A stretch of DNA of 64,000 nt from Lates calcarifer (taxonomy: Eukaryota; Chordata; Actinopteri; Centropomidae), in assembly GCF_001640805.2 (NCBI RefSeq), contig NC_066853.1, forward strand, positions 21,971,742 to 22,035,741. The letters run 5' to 3'. The position numbers and the translations under genes were made by a program. The stretch's first letter is position 1. Every line of letters begins with the position of its first letter. Shown piece after piece: positions 23,460 to 36,189 of the stretch. Below the pieces are notes generated by a model. The model saw only the letters and a program-made list of their open reading frames with translations. It was not told the DNA's origin and made no database searches.

Positions 23460-24290
23460 TTTTTTTTTAAAAAGCAGCACCCACACAGGCAGATCAAATG
23501 CCTTCCCTACACTGACACACACCGGCGCTGCAGGGTGCTCTCTCTGTGTGTCAGCATGAGCAAGTGTTTTGTTCTGCTGGTAGTATTGTGTTCGGGGTTT
23601 GCCTCTCTTATCTGGCTGCCTGCCTGCACCAATGTCTGGCTGCTCTTCCTGATAACACTTTGTTATTCAGCCGCAGCGCACTGTAGTGTCCTCTTTTAGC
23701 AACACATTCATATCTGCAGTCGACTCACTTGTCAATGAACTCTGTTGTCACTCTGCTGGTTAGCACAGGTTAGCATTGGGGAGGAGGTGAAAACTGGTTA
23801 CGTGACAAAATAATGTATCAAGTGAAAAATGGCAAACATTAGCTGGTTCCAGCTTCTCAAATATGAGGATTTGCTGTTTTTCTCAGTTTCATATCATTGT
23901 AATCTAAACACCAAACTTTTTTGATAGTTAAACAAGGCAAACAATCTGAAGACATCATCTCTGTGAACCTTTGATAGTTATTTATCAGTATTTTACTATG
24001 CTTTATAGATGAGGTGAGTAGATAATAGGACTTATAATGAAAAGAATTGTTAGTTGCTGCTCTGCTGTGATACCATCTTTGCTGCTTAGTGCTCGCCGTA
24101 GTGTCTCATTATCTCCTGTGCTGTGACATTTTCTGTTTGTGTTAGGGATTGACTTTTTGTGGATGATGTTATTCTCTTTTCTTACTCACGTCAGGTTGAC
24201 TAGCTGATTAAATGTCATCGCTGGAACAACCACTGTCCTGCTAGTTTGTACAAGTGTGCAACCATTTTCACCTTTTATTGTCATTATAAA
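23460..24290. other. Non-coding stretch, nothing recognised
   Basis: Low in repeats. No open frame with splice context was seen. Confidence 0.55.
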
Positions 24291-24424
24291 GGTGACTTCT
24301 ATAAAATTAGAATGGGCTCTATAGATAGTTATCTCCATCCATGCAAATTCTGTATGATCTCAGTCCCACCTCCTCTAAAGTGGGACTCATCATTGCTGCC
24401 TGGCATTTAAACTGAAGCCAGTTA

Positions 24425-24720
24425 AAATGCCACTGAAGTGCTCGTCTTTGCCTCAGACAGACTCAGATTGTTGTTGTGAGACTCCAATGACAAAAACAGT
24501 AATTCTACCTCACAGAACACAGTTGCTGATCTACTGTTGCCTTCATCCATTAGAAGGTAAGATCACTGTTTTTGTAAAATGGAGTCTGGTGGTTTTGAAC
24601 AGAGCAATAAAACAGCTGTTTTCTAGTTAAAGAAAAGGACCTTACTCTTTAACAAAAAGGTCTATCTCTGTAGGAGTAGGTGTGGTATTGGTAAGTATAA
24701 TGTTAACAGACGCTTCTAAT
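24425..24720. repeat. Probable teleost interspersed repeat
   Basis: The sequence around ACAGAACACAGTTGCTGATC (24,515-24,534) and AAATGGAGTCTGGTGGTTTT (24,577-24,596) resembles a dispersed sequence I recall from fish genomes. It also offers an AG acceptor at 24,457 and an AAG/GTAAGA donor at 24,557, but those are probably incidental to the repeat. Ends are not resolved. Confidence 0.35.
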
Positions 24721-25012
24721 AACAACCTCAGCCTGTCAGAGACGAGCAAAAACAAGCACTTTTGTGGATGTATATTGAGGCAGACAGTCGTGCTGTTTGA
24801 TAACATTGCAGCAGCTGTTTAGGGTTCACAGGAACATACGGTACAGTGCTACATGTATATGAAAAGAAGAAGAGTGTGGTTGTTGTAATTACACCAGGAG
24901 ATTTTATGTAGCACTGTACTCTTGCAGCCATGAAGCCGTGATGACAAACTGGAGACAGACAGCTCTATTTCACAGCCATTAACACAGGGTCACCTGCTTA
25001 TCCTCTGTGAGG

Positions 25013-25031
25013 ACACACACACACACACACA
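25013..25031 (+). repeat. (CA)n short microsatellite
   Basis: Nine CA units. Confidence 0.85.
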
Positions 25032-25039
25032 AACTGAGA

Positions 25040-27590
25040 CTTGAGCTCAGTAATCCTTAAAGGATATGGGTGGCCTTATTACAACATTTCAGTCTTTTAC
25101 AGCCTGCAGTGTCTTTTAATAATTTCATACACACTAAAACAATAATGGTATTAATGGTGGGCTTGACAGGAGAAAACTGATGGAGCTTGCAGGTGTAAAT
25201 GAGTTTTGCTGTGAGAGAAGAAGCAGTTTGGAGCAGAAAAAAGCAAACACACAAACGCTGCAAACACCACTTGGATAAATAAACCTGTAAATTGTTTTCT
25301 TTCCATTTTCCTGCTGCATCAATGTTCTTTTTAACGTCTTATCTAAAGTTGCAGTGTCACACACTGTTAACTCACCTCCGGTGTGTAATCTGAAATAAGG
25401 ATAAATAGGATAAAAGCAATAACTGCTGTTGTGTAACTTGCTTGCTGCTGTTTCTTTGTGCTGCACTGAAGCTTTTTTACCCCCATAGTGTGATACTGCC
25501 TCGCTCCAATCGCTCTTGGTTGGGGTGTTGAGGCAGAATTGTTTATCAGGTTTGTTTCAAATGATGGGAGCAGCTCGTTTCATTATTTTCATGTGGATAA
25601 GTTGAACATTTTCAGCTGGTAGTAAAATAATAACACAAAGTGCAATTTTACACTATTTTTTGACTTTATGAGCATGGTGTGATTAAACAAGGGTAGGGAG
25701 GTGCTTGTTTACCTTCAACAGTAGTTCAGTATTATAACAAACACCTCTTGGTGTATTACATCCTCAACAAAGAATTACACCAGAATCAACTTGAATAAAG
25801 TTAAAAAGCCCAAGTCCAAAACTTTTAACAGTTCTTCTAGCTAATTAAAGTCTATCAAAATTGTATAAAACTGATATCTGAAGTCAAAACCAGCAGTCCA
25901 TCACCTGCCACTTAAAGGTTACAATCGGGCACAACATGTACAGTTCAGTGTGGAGAAATCCCATCAATTCTTAGTGACTTTAAATCATCATGATGCCCAC
26001 AAAGAGGCGTAGAATATCAAAGAATATCAGTCTCATCTTCATTTACATATGTGGCCATCTGTGCTGTGAACAGGCTGCAAAATGATTGGGGATTATAGTC
26101 TTTGTAATGCTATCAGGTACAGTATGTGCAGTATGCAGATGGGTGATGTTAAGTATCCATTTTGTGTTCAGCAGAGACACAAGTGACAGACAGGTGTGAA
26201 GAGTCTGACAGACAGAACATGGTCCAGTGGCCCTCGGCTACAGCCTGTCAGTCAGACTTACTGAAGGAGGAAGAGCGGGAGAGATATACAGAGAGACAGG
26301 AAAGACTGAGAGACAGACAGAGGTGAGAGAGGAAGAGAGACAGCTACAGAGAAGGAGAAAAGAAGAGAAACACACACACACTTGCAGGAAAATAGAATAA
26401 ATCAGGTGATGAAATTTGTACAATTAAAAATCCACAGAGTGAAAACATCATCTGTAACCTGCTTTAACCAGCCTCAAGGCCCCAAACAGACCAGATCCAA
26501 AACATGAGGGGGGCTGACAGGGCCTTTTGAATTTACAGTGTTGAGTCACACTCCTGGGGAGAAAGCATGTCTTCAATGCAGATGTGAAGTGTGTGACCTC
26601 AGATAGACATACAGTTTATCATGAAACACATTTATAACAGCCACAGCTACCATAATTTATAAGTTAACTAACTACTTAACCATCAACATCTTACTCAGGC
26701 CAGACTGAAGTAGCAGTATATAATGGGCCTCATTTATGTTCATTGTGTTTCAATGCATTCGATTGAGTAGTTTCTATGTTTTTGAGTAAGGCTGTCTGTA
26801 GAACAATTAAAGTTCCTATGTTGTTTCCTCATAATTTTGGTTTACACTTAAAGCTCACAACTGTCAGTCACTTCTAGTCTCCTCTCAAACTGCTATTAGC
26901 TACTGGAAGACATCACAAGCTCCCGATTCCTTCATTAGGTGCGACACCGAATGTGAAGAGGACATAGGTGAAGGGGGCAGAGTATAACAGTGCAGAGACG
27001 GGGAGGGTGGGAGCAGAAGACTGAATTGCTTTTGAGTCTCATGCTTGCGCTTGTTTGATTGTAGCTTTAAATTTATTTCATGTGGACTCCAGGAGGACTA
27101 GCAACCACTGCCTGGAAGTTGGAGATCCACAGCCTTATCTGAAAATGTCATACTCAGATTTGGGTATGCAGCCCAACAAACAGAAAAAACTAAATCCAAA
27201 AAATAAAATAACACAAAAACTGTTGCTGTGGAGCAGAAACAGCAAATGTCAGAAAGCAGAGTCTCAGCTGTCAATCAGCTCTGAATCCCTGGGCTTCATT
27301 GTCATAAAATCCAACTCAGAGGGCAAACAATAAGCAGACATGGACATTGTGAAAGCAGAATGACAGTTAATAACCTGCTGTTTAAAAAAAAGCTGCTGTT
27401 CAGTAACTCATGTTAGAAGATGGAGATTCTCACTGCACTTGTCACCACTGCACCAAGAGGATGTTATTCTTAAAATAATTACATACTCATGTTCATACCT
27501 CAGTGAAAAATCTGACGTTGTTCTGTAGTAATCAACAGTGGTTATTCCTGGGAAAAAACACAAGATACCAGAATCCACGTGAATACGGAA
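25040..27590. other. Non-coding stretch with purine-rich patch
   Basis: A GA-rich patch (GAGAGACAG words) lies at 26,260-26,370. On the - strand it creates a Ser/Leu-rich frame, which is compositional. No gene is seen. Confidence 0.55.
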
Positions 27591-27599
27591 AAGGAGAAG

Positions 27600-27715
27600 A
27601 GCCAGATGTGGAAAAATGTATTTTGAAAAAAAAAGAATTCTTTTTAGATTTCTAATTTTAATCTAAGAATTTTGAGATTAGAGATTAGAATTCTGAGTCA
27701 TTATAAAATTATAAT
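27600..27715. repeat. AATTCTGA-type repeat fragment
   Basis: Imperfect alternation of AGAATTCT, TAATTTTAATCT, GAGATTAGAGATTAG and AATTCTGAGTC. This is the same word set as at 36,150-36,170 and 57,610-57,700, which suggests a dispersed repeat family. Confidence 0.5.
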
Positions 27716-27743
27716 ATTTTTTTTCTTTTCTCTCTGTCCAAAG

Positions 27744-27807
27744 AAACTGTTCACATGTGGCTTAAATCCTCCTCTGTACGACCAGGATCCAGTTTCTCAA
27801 CCCAAAG
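27744..27807 (+). other. Candidate 64-nt exon, unsupported
   Basis: A strong pyrimidine tract ending TCTCTCTGTCCAAAG precedes a stretch open in one frame (KLFTCGLNPPLYDQDPVSQP) that ends CCCAAAG/GTAAAA. The acceptor is acceptable and the donor mediocre. The peptide is not recognised and the segment abuts a repeat fragment, so chance is likely. Confidence 0.15.
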
Positions 27808-27889
27808 GTAAAAACCCTGTATTAATAAGACCTCTTACTGTTTTGGTGACCTGTTTCCAGGTGAGAGCTTTGTCTTATTGATGTAATGT

Positions 27890-28820
27890 TTTGAACTCAT
27901 CTCAGTCATAAGGGGGAGATCATAACACAAGGTTGTTAAAAAGGACTGCACCTTGAGGCAAATGACTCAGATTAGTCAAATCTATTTTAGTGGTACTAAC
28001 ATAAAGTGTGCTCAGGGTATTGTAGACAGGCAGTTGGGGTCTCCAGCAGAGCTTTTGTCATTGTACTCCTTGTTGCTCATATGTATCAGTATGTAGTTTT
28101 TGTAATAGTCAGGTGCCTCTGTCTCAAGGAGGTTTGTTGGAGGCACAACACGTACCTGCTTCACACCTCTAGCATCGGTTTAGATCTGACTGAGTGCTTC
28201 TTCTTCAAATTAGCTTAGGTAAGTGGTGGCAAAGAGAAAAACAGAAAGTGACAGAGAGATAAGGACAATGTCAGATGTGATAAGAGACACGTACAGAGCA
28301 CTCAGACCAGAACACAAGGACCTGAGTCGGTGAGGGCGTGTTGCTCCAGGTACAGATGAGAAAATGGAATATGATCCAGTAAGGCAGGTCTGAAAACTCA
28401 TGAGACACCAAAATGCTGTGCAGAGATTTATGATTTATGAGATGGGATTGTACAACTCTGGAAAGTTATCATGAATGCAGTCATTTCATCGTTTGTCTCA
28501 TCAGCTGGTAAGGTTAACTGTAGGAATATGTTGTTCGTGTTAGAGGGTTTTCTACCAGGAATGTGAGCTTGCAGAAACAGTGTTTGGTGTTGCACCAAAA
28601 GCCGAGGCAGGCTTCGCTTCTTTTAGGAGCGTTCTGAATCAGGACCCCCAACTGCGCCAACACACTCTGTGGAGGCTGAGGAGGGTCTGAGTGTTTTTTG
28701 ACGGAGGGCTAATGTGAACATAGTTTAAGACTTCTTTTTTACCCGGCAACCTTTTTCATCTTCTCTTTCTCTGTCCAACTCTCTCAAGAGTTACTGCCTC
28801 AATCACACACAAATGCCAGA
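27890..28820. other. Non-coding stretch, nothing recognised
   Basis: No gene or element seen. Confidence 0.55.
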
Positions 28821-28829
28821 TAGGCCAGT

Positions 28830-28836
28830 GTTTGTT

Positions 28837-28877
<41 letters not shown>
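28830..28877 (+). repeat. (TTTG)n-(TG)n microsatellite
   Basis: Three TTTG units followed by about 19 TG units. Confidence 0.93.
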
Positions 28878-28878
<1 letters not shown>

Positions 28879-29142
28879 ATATCCCTCTCTCTCTGAGACT
28901 GTGTAGACTTGCTTCTGTGGTTCTTGTGTTTTTCTGTGTTTGTTGACTCGGTGTCCCCCTCTTGTTACGCAGCCTCTCCCTCTTTCATTTCTCTGTCTGT
29001 TCCCTTTGGCGCTCTCAGTCTCTCACTTGTTTTCTCTGTCACTCGTTCATCCTGTCATCCCTCGCTCCCTTTCAGCCTGTCACGCACAACTCTAAAGGCT
29101 TTGTTTTAGTGCGCTGCAGCCTGACACTGAATGGCACTCACA

Positions 29143-29143
29143 G

Positions 29144-29174
<31 letters not shown>

Positions 29175-29233
29175 TTCTCAGTATGCACAGATTTAAACTT
29201 GCAGCCTTCCTCACACACGCACACACACACACA
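29143..29233 (+). repeat. (CT)n and (CA)n microsatellites
   Basis: CT array at 29,143-29,168 and CA array at 29,212-29,233, separated by about 43 bases. Confidence 0.88.
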
Positions 29234-29239
29234 TTTTCG

Positions 29240-31120
29240 AAGTTCTATATTAATTAAATTAATGACACTCAACATTTAACTGACTACAGAGGCTGAATGT
29301 GGTTTAAAGATACTTGTCTGTGCCAAAGCATTAGTGGACCAAACCAGCAGAGGAAACACACACACACACAAGTATGAAAGCAAAGACAAGATACAGACAG
29401 CATACACATGAAAGGCTTTTCATTTGTACTGCAGAATTTCATTTGGAAAAGTCAGTAACAGTGTGTTTCAGAAGCAGGTCCAGGTTACGCTGGACAATCC
29501 ACAGACCTCACCATCAGTAGTTTTCTACTTTATTTTCTACTGTCTGAAGAAATTCCTGTTGAGGTTTCTCACAATTTAATTCCCAATGACAATTGCCGAC
29601 ACTGTGAATTATCAAGAGTAGCCAGGATATTGTTTTTGAGAAGACACACTACTATTGTTCAAATGTCAATTCTATTCCCCTTAACTGTATTGGGGTGGTC
29701 ATGTTCAACATCGGAGACGCTGATGTCTCCAAATTCAGCCCCAAAAATAACTGTCTGCAATGGGTTAAATGGAAGTGGAAAAATGTTTTATATATAATTT
29801 GGGGTTTTGAAAGAGTTGAGCCTGAAAACAAGTTCCAAACAAATTTGATTCTGACTCAGACCTAGTTGTGTACTAACAGATGGACATCAGATAAGCAGTG
29901 ACATTTAGCTTTTCACAGAATGTTCTGCAGAAACTTTGCAGAAGATGCTGCACAGTTAGAATTTTAAGTGATAGAAAACTTTTAAATAAGAGGATGAGAA
30001 GTCAGTTTACTGAAGGGTGATATACAGAGAGAAGGAAGGTTTGTGTGTGAGTGTGTGTAGACTGTGTATACACATGTATCATATTAAGCAACAGGTATTA
30101 AGTTGAGAGAGAGAGCGAGAGAGAAACTTTAACAAGATGTGGATGAGATCAGCCAGGATGAGATGAAGTGTGGTGGAGGAATTCACTAGAGTACCACAGC
30201 TCTTCTCACCACAGTGTCAGCTTTACCTTCATGATTGACAGCTGGGGGAGTCGGTCACAGCCAGAGCTTATTGGATCTGTTATTTTTAACTTTATTTACT
30301 TTTTTATTTACCCAGGGAGGGAGATGCAGTGTACAAATTATTCTGTTCAGTCCTGTCACATAGATTCTTAGCCAGTAGCTGCCAAACCACAGGCCTTTAA
30401 ACTTAGTAAATTATTATTAGCATATCAAATGAAAAAGAATCATGAGTCTGTGTCATAGAACTCCATCATCCTAAGAGGATTAAAATCATACTAAAGGTGA
30501 CACATTCCTTTATTACACTGAACATAACCAGTGTGATTTATCCCTTGCAACACGTTTAACTACCAAAGCAGAGTGAGCACAAAATCTGGTTCATTGCCAC
30601 ACATGAAGCCACTCTCCAGAGAAACACTCAAAATACACTCAAATTTAAGCATTATTTTTTTGTAATTTTACACCCACCTTATCACTCTAAGATTTCCTTC
30701 CCCCAGCTGAGTTCGTTCAGGGTCATGGCACAGGCCACAACATACACTGAATGTTTTCAGTTGTAGGCCTCATATGAGCCATAGTGAACCCAGCAAGCTC
30801 TCCATGGCCACTCCACTCATCTCGTTGGCCCACTCTGATCCTCTTCTTTTGTTGCCAGTTGTGCACTAAGTGTTGATTTCTTTTCATTTGAGTTAATAAA
30901 TAGACACAGAAAGACACCACACCAAGTGACAGAAATGTTCAGGTTTCCTCATGACGTCCTGAATCACTGCTACATGGATATTTGTTGGAATGCTGAGTCT
31001 AAAATAATGAAATGATGCCAGCCATGTCCTTTAAATGTCTGAACAAAGGGCACTTAGGGTAGCAACAGGTTATAAAGTAGATCAAACATGATGAAACAAA
31101 GTAAAGCATTCATTAACCCC
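29240..31120. other. Non-coding stretch with one repeat-like fragment
   Basis: Around 30,290-30,325, TTTTTTATTTACCCAGGGAG resembles a common fish repeat end (TTTATTTAACCAGG-type), but only about 30 bases match. No gene is seen. Confidence 0.4.
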
Positions 31121-31123
31121 CTA

Positions 31124-31124
<1 letters not shown>

Positions 31125-31158
<34 letters not shown>
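31125..31158 (+). repeat. (CA)17 microsatellite
   Basis: About 17 CA units. Confidence 0.93.
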
Positions 31159-31159
<1 letters not shown>

Positions 31160-31162
<3 letters not shown>

Positions 31163-32220
31163 ATATATGCTCATGCATGCAGTTCTATGTAAGACAGCAA
31201 CTCATATCAGCCAGCATACAATTTTCCACTTAATTGACTTCTGCTCTGCTTTGCATAAATGTATTTCTGTGAAACACAGAGAAGCTACAGGGTTCTCATT
31301 AATATGCGCAAAAACCACTGCATTTACACTGGGTCAACACTGCGAAACCACTTCTCGTTCCTGAGTGGTTCTGGTAATTGAGCTGCTCTGTTAAAACAGT
31401 GGGAGCAGAGAGATAAAAGGTTGGTGTCTCCAAGAAGTTTAATATGGTGCTGAACAGTAACACAGGAGAATGAGGGAGGAGAGCCAGAGGTTTAAGGGAG
31501 AACAGAACAAGAGGTTGAAGACTAAATAATACTAAAGGTTGAAATTAATCCAGCCCAGAATTTCCTTTTTGTCAGTTTCGTACTAATTCTAGAGCGTTAA
31601 TCCACTATAGTTTTTTTTTTTTTCCTCTTATGAAATCTTTTGTTTCAAGGGATTATAAGTTCTTCCCAGAAATCACCTGTTGTGTAGGTGATATTTTTCC
31701 TTCCAAATTTCAAAATTATGAAGGTAAATTCCTGTTTTGAGTAATTCATTTTGCCTTGATAATAAATATAAATTTGAACTCAGTCACCGCCATGAAACAC
31801 TATGAAAGTTTGATAAGGACTAAAAATTAGGTGTACCTTGATAAAATATTTTTGCCCTAATGCCTCTATGTAATACAGATGTATCTTGTAGGATTTTGGT
31901 CCAGTTTATGTTGGTTTTTTTTTGTCCTGAGAGGCTTGATAAATACAGGCCTCGATCTAGCAAGCCATTTTGTGCAAAATATTGCAGCACAAAACATTTC
32001 TAAATTTTTCCGCAGGAAAATGTTTTTTTAGCTTTAAACGGTAATCCACATTCAAAGCCTGTCTGCTCGCCCCGTCACTGTCTTCTCTGCTTCTGTGCTC
32101 GTCAGTGTCACTCTTAACTCAAAACTGCCAGACTGTGCAGGTTTCTACACAGGCATCCATAATTTATAACTCAAGGGTTCAAACAAGCTTGTGTGTGCGT
32201 ATGTGTAGCATTCATGCGAA
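31160..32220. other. Non-coding stretch, nothing recognised
   Basis: T-rich runs at 31,611-31,623 and 31,914-31,923. No gene. Confidence 0.55.
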
Positions 32221-32235
32221 AGAGATACAGTATTT

Positions 32236-32244
32236 ATGTGTGTG

Positions 32245-32276
<32 letters not shown>

Positions 32277-32292
32277 TTTGTGTGTGTGTGCA
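32236..32292 (+). repeat. (GT)n-(GCGT)8-(GT)n compound microsatellite
   Basis: Eight consecutive GCGT units at 32,246-32,277 lie inside a TG array. Strict purine-pyrimidine alternation with CpG steps favours Z-DNA. Confidence 0.94.
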
Positions 32293-32299
32293 GCTCTGT

Positions 32300-34185
32300 C
32301 TTATGTTGCATCAAAAAGATTAGCAGGAGATTGTGTTTAAATGGATTTGAACTCATTTAATTTTTTTTTTTTTTTAAAGCATTTCAGCTTTAATAGATGT
32401 GTTGCACAAAAAAACAGGAGATGCACTACAGTGCGAACTCAGTTGAATGATAATAATACAATAATACAAGCTTCTAGTCTACAGTCTGGAATAGTTATAG
32501 GTAAGAAAACCATGACAGCAGAGTAAAGACATATGTCTAAAATGTATCTAAGCAAAACTGATCAGATGCACAGAATAAATCAAAAACAGCACTGAAAACA
32601 ATCAGCAAATTGTTCTTTTAGAAACAATCAGCTGTTTATTTGTGCCTTAGAGAACCTCCAGCATTGCTGCCAGAGGCTTAGTTATTTCATTTCATCATTT
32701 GCCAAAAGATTATTTCCTTAATTCAAAACCATGGATGTGTTTCACTGAGTGTGTAATTATACTGTTTCCCAAGGGCCCCAAAGATGTGGTAGATTTTTTT
32801 TGGCTGCATCAAAGGCTGCGGGTGGAGATACAAGTTCAACATTTATCACTGTCCACCTCCACAAGCTGCAGAGAAATTCTGTCATAACTCATGATCTGAA
32901 TCCTTTAAAGATGAATGTCCTCTTGTAGACTCTTGTCTTGCTATCTGCTGTTGCTGATCTGTGGTTGTGCTTTTTTTAATTTTTGTATATTGTTATGACA
33001 GTAAGAGTGAACATGTTCATAGATGTATTTGTAGGGTAGGAGACAAAGATGTCCTTTGTTTTAAAAGAAATAGAGCCAGAAAAGGGGCAAAAGGGTGTTT
33101 TTCTTTTCTTCTTTTTTTGACAATTTTAAATTGAATTGCTTATTTCACTATAGGGCCTTCAGTGTCAGCTGCTCAGGAGGTTTTTGCTGGGAGCTGAATT
33201 ATCTGCATAATATCATCTCTTTTATATACAGTTGACCTAAGTGCTTCTAAATAAATCAATTTAATTGCTTAACCAATTTTATGCTTTCCTCTCAGCTTCT
33301 GAATGTGTGGTTTGGCATTTGATTGTGGTGATACTGTAATACTGTGTGGTTGAAATATGACTATATTTGTTCATTATGCAGAAATTAAATCAACAAAACA
33401 TCTGAGTTTGTATTTGCAAGAGCTGCAGGATGTGTGTCCCATGAGTGCTGTTAAACTTCCATGCACTTGCGGCCTCAACAGGAACTCGGGCACTTTAACA
33501 ATTGCTGGAAATACATGATAGGAGTAAGCACTTATTACTTGCAAATAACGAAAGTGTGGGACCAACCCAAAACCACTGAGAGCAATTTTCTCCCATTTAC
33601 GTATAGGAGCAACTTCAAGAAGTGAACTCTTCCTGGTTTGAGGCGATGCTCTCTGGGGTTAAGATGTGAAGGGGCCAATCAGTGATCTCGCCTGTAAAAA
33701 GAGGGCTGGCCCTGCGTATGCCACTCAGACTGCCCAAAATCCTTGTTGGCATCATACTTAAGATGGAGTTTTATAAGAAGTAGATCACATGTGACTCTAT
33801 CCTCCTCTAGCCATCACTGGAGTGTTGGCGACTTTTCAGTAACATATCCCTAACAGCACTAAAAGCCTAAAAGCTTTGCTGTGTTTTCTTTGAGCCCTGT
33901 AAAAGCCAAGAAAGCAAAGCCTTATGCAAACAAGAGCTTAGCTATGTTCAATCTGTTGGTGTTAATCCTGTCATTAGCCTGATTTACTGTAACGATGGTT
34001 CATCCCACAAGTCTTCTCCTGGAACAGGGACGACCTGTGGATCATGTTGTAGTGTCTCATTAAATTAATAATGGAGTGTTCCAATGAGACCGTTCTCAGC
34101 CCAAGCTAATAACTGTGCTGTGATAAAGGGTCTAGTGTTTATTATGGGTGTGAGTGTTTATGTGTGTCTGAAAAGAGATAGAGTA
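32300..34185. other. Non-coding stretch, nothing recognised
   Basis: A T14 run lies near 32,362-32,376. The open frames of 60-63 codons have no splice or compositional support. Confidence 0.55.
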
Positions 34186-34189
34186 CAGT

Positions 34190-34190
<1 letters not shown>

Positions 34191-34231
<41 letters not shown>
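34191..34231 (+). repeat. (GT)n microsatellite
   Basis: About 18 GT units with one AT interruption near the start. Confidence 0.92.
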
Positions 34232-34233
<2 letters not shown>

Positions 34234-34758
34234 TTTGCATGTTAGTTAATTTTTGGCCCCCAAGATTTCCATGTAGTCTGCTTTGCTATGCAAGTAAATG
34301 CCCCCTGTAGGCTCATTTATCCTCCTTTGGCTTTTTTCAAGAGGTCACTGTTTTTGTATTGTGTAATCTATTAATAATACGTGTATCTCTCTTAGGCATA
34401 TATGTGTTTTTCAGAGGTGATGCTAGGCTTTTTTAGACAACAAAAAGAAACAATAAAGTAACATGTTGCAAAGTCATTATTCAGTGTCTCTTTAGCTCTT
34501 GAAACCTAAATTCTCTGTACAGTTTTACTTAATCCTCTGCACCCTGTCATCATTTTGTGTGTCAGAGATCACACCCCTTCTTCTCAGGTCATAACTTAGG
34601 CACATAATGATAGCTACCTCTCAGAATTCTGTGGATAAATGTCAATGAATATGTTTTTAAAAAAAATAGATGCGTGTTATGATTTCAGAAGTAGGGATGA
34701 AGTAATAATCTTTAAAATGTCTAATATTTATATGCTAGTTGATTTTAGTAGTCCCAGC

Positions 34759-35534
34759 TAGGGTTGGGTGATATGTCCAAAAATATTATCTGGATATTTT
34801 TTTCAGTTTGATTAATATCGATAGTACACACAATGTGTTACGGTGAGTAACACTGATTAAACATTCTTCAGCCTTACACATTCTGCATAAAGCTGGAGCA
34901 GCTCTGTTTTTGAAACATGTTTCTGTCCTGTGACTTTGTTCCCGTAGTCAACCATTTCCATTTGCTTTTTTCCGCAGCTAACTGGCGTCATGTCTTGTGT
35001 CATAAAATATTAATTTGCACTCACCGTGTCCCTGCTTCTGTTTGAGCTCTTATCATATGAGGAAATGACTGAAAAGGCAGATGTGACCAGATGCTGCTGT
35101 GGTTTGAACTAATGTTACCACAAGAGGATGGTTAGGAACAGTTTGGGACCACTGACACTGGCTCTCTGTATACGTTACCTTTTCAAAAGGTGGGAAAGGT
35201 TTGTTGTGTTTCCTGTCGTTGTCGGCACACATTACCAGCATATATCACAATCAATCCGCTATTTATGCAGTTTTAGAAATCTGAACCATTTCCAAATCAC
35301 AGATGTTATTTGTGACTGACTATACTCACGGTTGCTCTTTTTTTGTTTCTATGTTTTGGCTCTATACGTGTCAGCTGTGTAACCAGAGTACTGTTGCCTA
35401 ATAGGGTGACTGTGCAGAGAGTTGACTCACATGCAGAACAGATACATTTATTGCAAACTGCTCATCAGTTTATTATTGTTATTGTGGAAATGTCTTTGTA
35501 ATGAACATTGGAATTGTTTTATCACCCAGCCCTA
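34759..35534. mobile_element. Non-autonomous hAT-like element (776 bp) with TIRs and 8-bp TSD
   Basis: The left end reads TAGGGTTGGGTGATA and the right end, reverse complemented, reads TAGGGCTGGGTGATA: terminal inverted repeats of 15 bases with one mismatch. The flanks are GTCCCAGC (34,751-34,758) and GTTCCAGC (35,535-35,542), an 8-bp target duplication with one mismatch, which is the hAT hallmark. The end sequence matches the abundant fish repeats that begin AGGGCTGGGCGATAT. There is no transposase frame inside (largest frame 63 codons), so it must have been mobilised in trans. The mismatch in the duplication and in the TIRs suggests an old insertion. Confidence 0.8.
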
Positions 35535-35957
35535 GTTCCAGCTTCCAGTAGGTAATTTGGTCAATAAACACAAAAAGAAATGTGGTTGTCTCACAGTCTA
35601 ACCTAAAACAAGGACTGACATCCAGCCAGTCACCTATCATTAATCCTAGAGGGACTGTAGAGGTAGGGCTGCAGCGTGAAGTCGACTTATTTCCATGTGC
35701 AGAAGGTGTGCGTATTCTTAATATTGTATCAAATTGATGCAGTCTGTAGAAATTGTGATGCGATGCTAATTCTGATTAGCATGTAAGGAAGCTAGCCCTC
35801 AATGTGGTAGCAGCCTGTGGGTGTGTTACTCTCCATCTTTACATTATTCATGCCCCAGGAAGGTTCTCGTGGACTTGTAAGTACAAAGTAATGCATTTTA
35901 TTCTGGTAGCTTGCACTTGAAAGTGAGGCATTCAATCTGCCACTGTGCTCGCAAGGC

Positions 35958-36090
35958 ACAACATTCAGCTTTATTATCATTATACGATACCAGATTGCAC
36001 AATGAAATGCTGTTTTATCCCCATCCATGATACATACACAGAAAATGTACAAATTCATATTCAGATTGGAATAGAATGAAACAATAAAAT
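35958..36090. mobile_element. Retrotransposon-tail-like repeat, copy 2 (degenerate)
   Basis: CAGCTTTATTATCATTATAC followed by GCACAATGAAATGCTG matches the layout of copy 1 at 22.4 kb (GGCTTTATTATCACTGTACA, ACAACGAAATTG). Here the AATAG array is missing on the left, while GGAATAGAATG appears at about 36,068 on the right. It is shorter and more diverged than copy 1. Confidence 0.45.
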
Positions 36091-36124
36091 AGACAGTATG
36101 GAAGAGGATTAGGGCCACGTGAAA

Positions 36125-36185
36125 ATTTTATTTGGGAAAAAAAAAAAAGAATCTCAGAATTCTGACTTTTTCCAGTTCATGAAAG
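36125..36185. repeat. AATTCTGA-type repeat fragment
   Basis: GAATCTCAGAATTCTGAC follows an A-rich run (36,138-36,149). It has the same words as the fragments at 27.6 and 57.6 kb. Confidence 0.45.
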
Positions 36186-36189
36186 TTTG

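Noticed and set aside
24457..24556. Exon-like stretch between GCCTCAG and AAG/GTAAGA
   Set aside because: It falls inside a probable interspersed repeat and stops occur in the likely frames.
35661..35700. TAGGGCTGCAGCGTGAAGTCGAC, similar to another hAT-type fish repeat end
   Set aside because: Only about 20 bases resemble the family and no second end was found.
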